A DNA stretch of 64,000 nucleotides from Microbotryomycetes sp. JL201 (taxonomy: Eukaryota > Basidiomycota > Microbotryomycetes), in NCBI GenBank assembly GCA_033819885.1, contig JAQYUZ010000017.1, forward strand, positions 62,001 to 126,000, in the 5' to 3' direction. Each line of letters begins with the position of its first letter. The first letter of the stretch is position 1. Shown here one piece after another: positions 34,707 to 44,213 of this stretch. The notes beneath the pieces are model-generated. The model saw only the letters and a program-made list of their open reading frames with translations, had not been told where the DNA came from and made no database searches. A program made the translations under genes and the position numbers.

Positions 34707-35440
34707 ATGTCGCCGCCATGCACATATGCTAGCGCCGTCCTAGGAAATCGCAAGCCGCCACGTCGAGCCGCAGCCACCTGCTCAAAGGGGCAATCTGTCG
34801 CGAACGCTCTACAACAGCCCCAACACCCAAAGCCACCCGATATACATCTACAACACGTTCCTCTCACTTCCCCGCGCAAGCGGGCCTTTCACGTGACGGC
34901 GCCTTCCGGCACCACCGTCACAGCCCTCCGTGTGGCCTTTGCCACCCAGTACCCCGACTTGCATCAAAGCCTTTTCTTCCTCCTTTTCTTCCTCGAACGT
35001 GGACACCTCATGTTTCAGGCTCAGTCCTCGGCCTCGGCCGATACTCTGGCGCGGCTTGAGGCGGACGGGTTCCTTCTGAACACGATCAAGGTTTCCTTGA
35101 GACCATCACATCATTCTGTTGGACCACTTGCCCTGTTTGAAAACTGAGGCCCAAATCATGGCCGAGGTTAGGCGCACATTGAGTGATTACGGCGTTGTCC
35201 TCAAGCTCGTAACCGGCGGATGCAACCAACCGTCCATGATCGACGGTACCATTCACTTCGCCGTTAGTCTTCCGCCCCTTTTCCACCTCGCCGCATGATG
35301 ATCGAGTGTGATGGGCAGGAGTCCGATGCCACTGTCTACGTGACATCCCGTAGCTGTACGCAATTCTGTGTCTTCTGCCGTTCCACTGATCACGCTCGTT
35401 CCCAATTCAAAGCACGGAAAGTCATGAATCTAGAGACTTC
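34707..35440 (+). mobile_element. Decayed retroelement ORF1-like remnant
   Basis: A fossil, not a working gene. The first part (SPPCTYASAVLGNRKPPR, then FHVTAPSGTTVTALRVAF and SADTLARLEADGFLLN) and two short blocks downstream (MAEVRRTLSDYGVVLKL; CTQFCVFCRSTDHARSQ, a degraded CCHC-like knuckle) appear in that order on the + strand. Together they resemble the nucleic-acid-binding first protein of fungal retroelements, most like non-LTR (LINE/Tad-type) ORF1. The copy is broken, with several breaks, and no reverse transcriptase part was found nearby. Age cannot be set without a family alignment; the decay suggests it is not recent. It starts about 170 bases from the tRNA gene. An LTR-element origin cannot be excluded. 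Confidence 0.45.
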
Positions 35441-36675
35441 TAACCCTGCAAGTCGCATTGGAAGACGACATTTAGTTTGTTTAAAAAAAAACTTTCCGCG
35501 AACTCCACTCGATACTTGATTGCGGGCGTTTTCTCTACATGTAACCTACATGAAAGCGACCTTGAAAAGTCACTGTGCTGCATTTTGGCTTACTTGCCAC
35601 CGTGCTGGATTGATTGCACGCGACAGTATCACTCGCTCTTGGTGGCCCATTCGCCATGGCGTTCGCGACCCCTGAATCCAGTCATAAGACGTCCTGGCAG
35701 GAAGCTTACGGACAGACGTGAATGCAACATATAACTTGAAGGCAACGTGCTTGTGGTCAGCTCCAAACATGAAAGGCTTGATGTTCGTGGTCTGTGCGCG
35801 CGTTTGTGACACTCACGAGTGACAGTCCCCGCCGAGATTAAAGCGGTCGCGTTCGCCGCAGAGCTCGCTCTCTGCCAACGTCGCTTCAGACTTGCCGCAG
35901 CCCTACTTCTGCGAGCTTTCACAGCATGCAACGGCATCTCTGGCTCTGATTGTGTGCCGTCATGGCCTTCTCCGCGAGCCCGCGATGGCACTCCTGAATG
36001 TGCACAGCCTCTCATCGCCACGGAGCCAGAGTCAGCCTGCCTCTTGTAGCCTCCTGTCAGCGTTCGCCGAAGGCACAACGAAGTCGACGGAGAAACTCGG
36101 ATGCATGACTTTGATGGCCAAAGTGGGGCTATGGGGCGTGTAGTATTTCCAATGCTGTCTAGGATGTGACCGAGCGAGAACATGCTTGTTTAGGTGTAGA
36201 CCGAGCCATCTTTGTCTGACTCTTCACTCGGGGATTTAATGAGCTCGGACAGACTCCTGACCCAATGCCCCACCCGCCGCTCAAACTGCTCAAGCTTTTA
36301 CTCACCACAATACCTCTGCGTGCGTGCGATTCTTCGTCGAATCCTGCTCGGTTCGCCACATCTCACAGCAGTCTCAGGTGAGCAGCAGGCCAGTGCTCAC
36401 GGACTCGTGCACGCTGCGCGAAATCAAACCTGGTCTCTGACAGTCTCGCTATTTGGCGGGCGCGACACAGGACATCAAGGCAGAGAATTAGTGAATCTGA
36501 CGCTCGGTGAGTCCTTTTCCAAGCCAGAGGTGGCTGCTTCAGAAATGGAGCCGCAAGATTTCGTGCCACCGAAGGGCTCGCACGCTCGCGGACGCGGTCT
36601 GAGGGCCAATCCAGCAAGCGCGTGTGTTCGAGTAGCATTTGACAGAAAACTGCCGATTTTCAGGCAGCTCACGGC
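35441..36675. other. Gene-poor stretch upstream of the orphan gene
   Basis: About 1.2 kb with no supported gene. A 9-A run lies at 35483-35491, just after the retroelement remnant. Near the right end an ATG at 36545 opens MEPQDFVPPKGSHARGRGLR, an Arg/Gly-rich stretch that could be a first exon of the orphan gene, but I could not join it to 36676 with a normal-size intron in frame. Otherwise only low-quality open frames. Confidence 0.45.
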
Positions 36676-39600
36676 ATGTACAATCGTGCGGGAAACTCGG
36701 CTAAACGACCGACGAGCGAGCGTGCCAGAGATGACACTACTGGTGTGTGCAGGTCATCAAGAGGTCTTGTACAAGCTTGGCCAGTAAGTTTGCCTCCCGC
36801 AGAGATACAAACAACCCATAATTACTCGGCGACAGTCGACGCCCAGCAAAAGCGCCAGAAGCGAGCGGCCGTCGACAAGCTTCAGGACCGAGCAGAGAGG
36901 CGTGACAAAAAGATCAAGACCAGCTTGACTGTGCTTCAATCATTCGCAGATGCTCGCCTTGCTGCCAACGCAGAGCAAGCCGGCCTTGCTTGTCGCGTAG
37001 AAGCGGATTCGACCAAAGAGTCGTGGCAATCCCTCGATGGCCCAGCGCTTCTCAAAGCAATCCTGTACATTGTTACGCCAGCGTTCGAGCTGGACTCGCG
37101 CAGAATGATAACCTCAAGCCACCCGCTGGGTGCATACATTTCGTCTAACGTCGACGTGGCACGCACTTTGTTTCGACTTTCCCTTGACCCTCTGTGCGTA
37201 GACCTAGCTTCGCTTCCGGCGCTCAAAAGGAGCACCATTGGCTCAGAGGTGCTCGACGATTCGACGCCAATTCAATTCTACCTTCGGGTGTTGAAGGCGA
37301 CGGTGGCGCAGCACCAAGCCTGGTCGACCACGTACACGCAATCATACCCGGCCGGAATAATACACGAAAAGTCTTTCTTAGCCGCCACATCTGGCATGAC
37401 TTGCGACGCGATTTGCCATCGCATATACGCCGGGGTCAGCTCGAAAAAGGGAGGCGAAGGGCGCGCTGCCGAGGACGAAGGCAAATGCCAGGCGCACCTC
37501 TTAAATTTCGTCAAATCAAATTCATTGACCGTTGCAAGCTTCGAATTTTACGAGCTCGACCTGACCGGCGACGAGTGGGTGTTGGGCGGCGATACGATAC
37601 TCCGTCTGCGGGCGCATCCGATGGCGTCGGCTCTCGAAGAGCTGCTGATTGCGGTACTGGGCGCCTCGCAGCTGAATTCGCACCCTGGTGGTCTGATTTC
37701 TAATTACAAGCCCGACCAGACGCTCATCGATGTGCTCGACGCCGTGAACAAAGACCTTGCTGCCGTCGTAGCCTCTCCTGATGATTATGCGCCGTCCCGA
37801 ACGCGCCGATCGCGCCTTTCGCCGACAACTACACTTGACGACATCCGACAGAGCGACACTCGGCGCATCGAGAAACATGCCGACGACTGTGTGTGCATGT
37901 GGAACTCGCCAACGATCAGGAGCGGCCCAACATTGTCTCGCACGGCCATTCACGAGGTCAAGACGGGCGCCAGCGGACTTGAGTATGCACCGGATGGCTA
38001 CCCTGTCAGTCTCAGGTGCCTCAAAGATGTGACGCGCGCCGAATTCGACGTCGAAGAGACGGGCTCGACGTTCTTCGGATCGCTCGCTGGCCATGGCCCC
38101 CGCCTGCACTTGGAAACCCTCGCATTTGTGCGTGATGGCATACGAGCGCCGCTCGCAGCTGTAGCGAGCTCGGATTCAAACCAGGTTGCAAAGACTGGCG
38201 CGGCATTCTTTGACTTTTGGATCGTCTTGGTTCACAAGGAGGTTGTCATTGCCATCATTCTTTGGATCCGCATGATCTTGTTTGTCGTTGAATGTCCGGT
38301 GCTCATCATCACTTCTTCCAAACTCGCTGCCCTCATTCAAGGCAACCTCGTCAACACTCTCGTGCCGTGGCCGGCGCTGCAACATGTGCTGCAGCCGTGT
38401 TTCAGTGATTACGACTCGACAAGACTACTCAATTGCCAAGACTCTACCGACAATGTCAACTGGCACGATCTGCCCATAGACGGCTATCTCGCCTTCGTTG
38501 GAACGTGCGCAGTTGTCGAGATCCGGCCGCTTCAATGGCGTCTTGTTATGTACCAGCTACATTTTGGTGCGGTAAGGTATGACCCACTGACGGCACCCGT
38601 CTACCGCCGGCTCTTGTGCCTCGTCGAAGCCAAGATCAGGGTCGCTCAGGTTCTCGGTGCAGTCCTTCGACCGGCGTTTGATCAAGAGTCTCTTCAGGCA
38701 CTTTCCCGGGCAATCGATCACGTCTGCATCGAATCAGGCCTCGAGGCCGAGCTCTTTGCTACTCGTTCTCAAGCGCGCGACATCAACTTTGCCCTTGGGT
38801 CGGTGCGCTCAATCGCGGTTAGGGATCGCCAGCTTGAAGCAGACGTCAAAGCGCTCATGGCATCTGGGTTGGGCACAAAAGAAGCAAAAGACGCAGCTCG
38901 CGCGCGCCAATCTGCCAAAGACAGCGTTCAAATGTCCTCCATCACGCAAAAGTGAGCTGGCTGAGTCACTGATGCAAGCCTGCCAGGCTCACACACACCT
39001 TCCAACAGCTTTGTTGCCACAGCCGACCGCGCCGAAGGACCACCGCGCTCAGAGGCTCGCCGTCGCCAAATCGATAGACTTGCTGCAATCCCAGGCAGCC
39101 CTGCCCCTCTTGGACTCGATGTCGGCTCTACCCCCTGGGTGGACTGGCTGATCAATGTAGAGCAAGACACTGTCATTTCGTGCTCTGCACGCGCGACGAA
39201 CCGCAGCATCTACGATTACATTGGTGACGATCTCGTCAGGATGCAGCAGTACCAGGAAAGCCGTCAAAAAGCAGAGGCAGAGCGTCAGGCTACACTTGAA
39301 CGCAACCCATTGACTCGCAAAAACCCTGTGTACCCGGCATCGTACACGCCCGCTCGTGTCCTGCAACTGCTTGACGATCCAAACCGCAATCTGTCCCGCG
39401 ACAATTTCAAGTTTAAAGCTGCGACGTGCCGCGAATGCCAAGCATCAGCCTTTGCAGGGGCCGAATCTAAAATCCGCCACGTGTGCGTGTCTGATCCACT
39501 AGAGAGCTCGGGCGCGCAAGCTGGTGACGTTGGCGCCAACGACAGCGTGCTCGTGAGCCAAGACAACCATTCGCTACAGCACGTTTTTTACCCGTTTGAA

Positions 39601-40296
39601 GTCATCGAGTCTCCAGTCGGCTTTGATGGTGCATGTCCGGCCGATTACATCTCGCACTCTGTTTTCGAAATTCTGCAACGCCATCCGAGCATTCTCACGC
39701 GCATCCCCCTCGCTCTCAGGCCTGGCGACATTGCCGCGCTCGACCTTGGCCAAATATACGTCAAGAGCGGCTCAGGGAGCGACTCTTTGTGGATACAGCA
39801 CCAAGCCTATGTCAGATTAGTGCTGGCTCTTGCTGCTCAGCAGCGGTCGAAAGGCGACGACGATGTCATTGCAGGACTCGCAGCTCTCGACATGCAAATT
39901 GCAGACGACGACAGTGCTTGGGTGGCCGATCAACGAGCCAGCGGCATCTTCAAGATTGCCCAACGGTATCGCGAACGACGTCAAAAAGGCAAGAAGCCTC
40001 CGAACCCAGTCACGTATCGAATTTGCAACGCTGCAGAGCCGTGTGGCGCCCAAGCTTTTGGTATTAATGATTCGGAAGGCGCCTGGCGAGTCCATCACGT
40101 CGGAGAGCACGTCAAAAACTCTAAAAAAACGGAAAAGAATGCAGCAGTCTTTGCCAACTTTCTGGCACTACCGTACCCAATGATCCGCCGCGTCTTGCTG
40201 GGTACGTGGGAACGCAACGTCGCTCCTGACAAACGGGACGCCGTCGAATCAAAGTTTGCTGCACTCGACCACATTTCTCCGCTAGAATTCTACTGA
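36676..40296 (+). CDS. Large orphan protein (~1190 aa), unknown function
   Basis: Not recognised. Start MYNRAGNSAKRPTSERARDD at 36676; one clear intron at 38952-39008 (GTGAGC...CAACAG) joins SSITQ-N-FVATADRAEG, giving 1187 residues. A second candidate intron at 36743-36802 is exactly 60 bases and in frame, so its use is open. Visible parts: a basic, charged N-terminus (DKLQDRAERRDKKIKTS); a long globular middle; two adjacent hydrophobic stretches around residues 510-545 (VVIAIILWIRMILFVVE, CPVLIITSSKLAALI), possibly membrane-inserted or a buried core. A C-terminal ~400 residues carries Cys/His groups, CRECQASAFAGAESKIRHVC and CNAAEPCGAQAF followed by HHVGEH, which could be zinc fingers. A transposon-derived host gene is possible but I saw no transposase signature. 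Codon use looks like the neighbours'. Confidence 0.75.
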
Positions 40297-41137
40297 CAGT
40301 CGAGCGGTATCACTCCTGTATCATCATTTCTAGCTGTACTCATGACAATGTTAGTTGTTGTGCTCCCACGCGAGGTTGAATTTGACCTGTTGACGCCATC
40401 GCGCAAATGCAAGAGCTCAAACAACCCGGCCAAAATCAACGTGCCCAAGTTCAATGGCTGTGCGCCTCAGAGATGGACAAACAGTCGGTCTCTGTACGCG
40501 CCCACAAGCACACGCGAGTGCTTGGAGGTGCAAAACTCTCCAAAAGCCTAGTGTCAAAGACGAACGCAATAGTCGTATGCAGGCGCAAAGTGGCCAAGGA
40601 GTCGTCGCGAACGTCAGAGCGCAATTTGGCAAAGTCCCTTCGGTGAAGCGTCTCGAGGGATTATATTATGCTCTGCATCCGGGCATGCGAGATAATTCAA
40701 GCTTTCCTTGATCACTCTCAGCATGCTTGCAAACATCGATTTGTTCAACTGGCTTCTGCCTGCTGTACGAGCGCTGCGTAGCTGCCTCTGACGGCGGAGC
40801 ACCGTTCAAAATTCACAGCTAGCTGTGGGTCTCGGCGGGTGAGCGTGTCGCGCGCATCGTGATCTGGCAATGGCGGATATACGCGTCCAGCTCCACGCCA
40901 CCGCGCCGGTCGAACTCTTTCCCTTGCAAACAGTGCGCCAAAGCTGGAGGCCGCAGTGATCAAACTCTTTTGAGCTTGCGGGTGCACAGAATCGGCATCT
41001 TTCAGCTGGAAAACGACCAAGAAAAGAAAAAGCCTTCTGCCATTGACATCCTCAAGTATAAACCCGATTGACCCGTGGTGACACAAACTATTTGAATTAA
41101 TATACAGAATGCCTTCGAGCTATACCGCACCAACGGA
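40297..41137. other. Intergenic with weak small open frames
   Basis: About 840 bases. A small frame from ATG 40870 (MADIRVQLHATAPVELFPL) ends quickly, and another + frame closing at 41071 ends EKKKPSAIDILKYKPD. Both look somewhat protein-like and might be exons of one small gene, but no normal-sized intron joins them, so I do not call it. Confidence 0.4.
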
Positions 41138-42668
41138 TCACGGCGGACACGGCTTGACACATGATCTTCCGTACGCGCAGCAACCGAAAGCGTTTGCGCA
41201 AACCATGCCCTCTGGACAGGTGTAGTCTGCAAAGCAATACTGACACGTGCGCGACGGGTCAAACCAAAGCGCGCAAAACTTGTAACTATCTAGGGAGTAA
41301 ATGCAAGATCCCTTGAGACCCGTGCCGTCATAATTGATGTACGGCGGTACTTGATTTGTTGCGCACATGTACGGATCCTGGAACGTGTAGCACGGCCGAA
41401 GAGGAATGCCCCCCTTCGAAGCAAAAACACATTTTGTTTCTTCGGCCCACGCAGTCGTCGTCGTGGTCGTTGCCACTGTCGACACGATCAACCTGGTCGA
41501 CGTCGACGTAAACGTACTTGTGACCGTGCTCGCGAGGACTTCAGTGAAGAAAGTCGATGTTGGGCCCGGCAGCGTGCTCGTCTTTGTGACGACTTGTGTC
41601 GTTTTGGGAACAGATGTTACCTGGCGCAACACGTTAGCAGACGCAGATTGCGAGGCTTTCCGACTCACGACGTAGCCACTGGTAACGAGCGACGAGCAGG
41701 CCGATGACAGGAACGCGGGATCGTTGGTGGCGATGCGCGAAAAGACGACAGGTAAGGGCGTCGGGGTCGCTGCCGAGCTCGTCGTGCGCAAGGTCGTCAA
41801 GCTCTTTGACGTGCTCGACGTTTTTGTACTGGACGTGGTTGTGCTCCGAGGCGTGCTGCTCGTCCTGCTCGATGTAGTGCTGCGCAACGTGCTTGTGCTC
41901 CGAGACGTGCCACTCGACTTGCTCGATGTGGTGCTGCGCGAGGTAGTCGTGCTCCGAGATGTGCTGCTCGTCTTGGTCGATGTAGTGCTGCGCGAGCTTG
42001 TGGTTGTCTTGGACGTTGACGACAAGGATGGCCTCGTTGTTGTCATCACGACTGTCGTCGTCGGCTTCGAGGTTGTCGAGGTTCGGCTGCTGCTAGACGA
42101 CCGCGTCGTTGTCGTCGCACGTGCCTCGAGGTGCACGGCCGAACGCTTGGCTTTGAAATTGGAGCAGTCGGTCGAAAAGACCTGCACAGATCCCGTGAGT
42201 GATACTTCGACTGATCTGCGACGCCACTCGCCTTGACCGTATCGTAGATGGTCGTGCCGACAGTACTCGTCAACGTGCTCGTCGCGGTCGCAGTGATCGT
42301 GCGAGTGACACTTGTCAGCTTGGTCAACGTGCCCGGTAGAGTCTGCGTGACGAGAGTGGTGGAGGACGGCCCGAGCACGAACGCCTGTGTGGTCTGCACG
42401 ATAGTGGACGTTGTCGTCGCTGTGACAGTCTTGCGCGGTAGAAATGCCTTGCATGACCACCTGCATGCTGTCAAGTCGCGCGAGGTCTATCGAGGTGCAC
42501 CCAGTCATTCGGGCGCAAATCTCGAAAACAGCGCTTCGGGAAGCTCACAATGTCCGCCCATTCTGCGCGCGCCAGGGACGACTGCGACGGCGTTGGCGAC
42601 TTTGTCGTCGCGCTAGTCTGTGCAAGAGCGGATGTTGCTACCACGAGCAGTATCGTTGCCGTGTGCAT
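41138..42668 (-). CDS. Secreted or wall protein: Ser/Thr-rich stalk plus Cys-rich C-terminal domain
   Basis: Start MHTATILLVVATSALAQTSA at 42668 is a signal peptide. After an unresolved first intron (around 42450-42560) the frame gives VTATTTSTIVQTTQAFVLG and LTSVTRTITATATSTLTSTV, a mucin-like run. An intron of about 66 bases near 42178-42243 (GTCAAG donor) joins TIYDT to VFSTDCSNFKAKRSA. Then a stalk of Thr/Ser/Arg repeats (RSTTTSRSTTSSKSSGTSRS) built of a 54-base tandem repeat. The C-terminal ~95 residues hold some 14 cysteines: CVFASKGGIPLRPCYTFQ, CATNQVPPYINYDGTGLKG, CQYCFADYTCPEGMVC, FGCCAYGRSCVKPCPP. No GPI signal, so it is probably soluble or covalently linked to the wall. Family not recognised. 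Confidence 0.75.
41841..42002 (-). repeat. 54-bp tandem repeat, three copies, within coding DNA
   Basis: On the + strand GTGCTCCGAG recurs at 41841, 41895 and 41949, a 54-base period (18 codons). Copies differ at several sites, and a weaker fourth copy may start near 42003. It encodes the Ser/Thr/Arg-rich stalk of the secreted protein, so unit number changes stalk length without shifting frame. Confidence 0.8.
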
Positions 42669-43087
42669 GGCCACAGGGGAAAAAAAAGGTCAAGCGCTCG
42701 CAATCTGATCGGCCGCCTCCGACCGCAATTCCCAACTGCCACGCGAGGTTTCATGGAAGCCTGTCGGTTCGCCAGTCGGGTCCGGATCAGGAGCACCGGA
42801 GAGACTGAAATGCTCTGATTCACGTCGGGACAAATCTTTGTGCACGTGCGCAAATGTTGTCAAATTTGCGACACACTCGGGAAGAATGTTGGGCCCCACC
42901 TTGTATGAGAGCGCGATGCAAAGGGGCACGTCGTCTCTTGCACATATGCATCATGCACTCGAACCGGTTTTGTGCTTGCATGCAAAGACGCTGGAAAATT
43001 GTCTGAATTTGTTCATTGGCTTGGCATTGGCACTGGACGCTGGGCGCGGTGGGTCGCCGTTGTCCACTATCGAGTCGCGAGCGCGCG
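42669..43087. other. Divergent promoter between two surface/secretory genes
   Basis: About 420 bases between the ATG of the Cys-rich secreted protein and the ATG of the small membrane protein. No gene seen. If the two are co-regulated, shared sites would lie here. Confidence 0.45.
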
Positions 43088-43982
43088 ATGCTGGCCCGCA
43101 TCGCTACCGCAGCAATATTCTTGGCAACTTGTGGACTGTGTGCGCCAACGTCGACCGTGTCTACTCACTCTAATGGCGAGCCGTTCGCGACGAACTTGCC
43201 AGAGCCAAGTGCTCCGACCGCGACCACGCATCCCGAGTACGCAGCCGAACGCAGCCCTGTCTTGTCCGTCATCACGATCGCATTGATCTGCGCCGTCCTG
43301 TGCGCCCTGCTCGCCGGCAGGTACGTCATATCGGCTGCGTTGTTTGCCTTTCGGTGTTGATCCCAAACGTGCGTGTTGGTACAGGTTGGCGTACGTCAGA
43401 CGGTATTACGACATTGGATTTAGGTCATTCTTTATTCCACCAAACGGTCTCAATCTAATTTGTGTTCGTATACGCGGGCCCGTTGCCACCAAGCGGCCAG
43501 ACGGTCCACCGACCTATAGAGGCCCACTTGGTCCAAATGCGCAACGGGAGAGACGACACAGACGAGGCAGGCAAGTGCAAGGACCAGACGTCGATGCGAC
43601 CGGAGCAAGACGAGGGGACCGAGACCAGGACGATGTGTGGGACGGTGAGCCGACAGCGGGCAACGATGCCGAAAAGGACGTCCTGCCAGGCTATTCTGTC
43701 GATGTCGACTTGCCGGGATACAATAATTGGAGCAGGAGACACTCGCTGCAGCACGTTGAGGACGTCGAGGCGGCAGCGAACATCTTGACCGATCAGCAAT
43801 ACGAAGCGGCTACGCGTCAGAGTACGGGCGCAGTGCAAGGAGGCGCCGAGATGCAGCAGACTTGCCAGACGCTGTCCGTGACTGGCGTACAGCGCGACTC
43901 GGTTGGAGAGCGCGCGGAAAACGCCACCGCCACCACCCGCCATACTACGTCCAATGACGTGGGCGAGCAACGCCTTTCGTGA
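43088..43982 (+). CDS. Small single-pass membrane protein, unknown
   Basis: Start MLARIATAAIFLATCGLCAP is a signal peptide at 43088. A short Ser/Thr/Pro ectodomain (TSTVSTHSNGEPFATNLPEP) leads to one membrane span, SPVLSVITIALICAVLCALL. An intron of about 65 bases (donor GTACGT after GGCAG) separates the span from the cytosolic juxtamembrane part RLAYVRRYYDIGFRSFFIPP. The tail (~180 residues) is polar, with a repeated LPGY motif (DVLPGYSVDVDLPGYNNW), RRHSLQHVEDVEAAANIL and a Thr/Asn-rich end. Signal peptide, tiny ectodomain, single TM and long tail recall fungal wall-stress sensors or cargo adaptors in layout only. The LPGY pair could bind a WW or sorting protein; that is speculation. Not recognised. 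Confidence 0.75.
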
Positions 43983-44213
43983 TCAAGCCTTTGGGGCTAG
44001 GGGACGCCTTGCTGTGAACATCGTCGGGACGAGTTCAACGTTGGCGTCGGCACGTGACTTTGGTCTTATCGGTCTGAATGAATGTACGACTATTTTCGGT
44101 GTAGCATAAGCATGTTGTCTTGCTTTGGAAAGCTTTTTGTTGAATGCACAGGCAGCTAAAAACCAACGCCAGGGAAGCGTTCGCCGTTTGGTATCAGACC
44201 AAGCCGCAGGGCC

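Noticed and set aside
36212-36787. 191-residue + frame ahead of the orphan gene
   Set aside because: Composition is not protein-like throughout, and its frame cannot be joined to the orphan's downstream frame without stops.
40870-41074. Small gene ending EKKKPSAIDILKYKPD
   Set aside because: The two protein-like pieces could only be joined by an intron of about 24 bases, too short to splice.
41724-42236. 170-residue + strand open frame rich in Val/Leu/Asp
   Set aside because: It is the complement of the Thr/Ser repeat stalk of the secreted protein; the repeat keeps both strands free of stops.
42441-42600. CFEM domain in the Cys-rich secreted protein
   Set aside because: Only a GCTS-x-D-like piece matches, most of the eight CFEM cysteines are missing, and it lies in a third frame, probably intronic.
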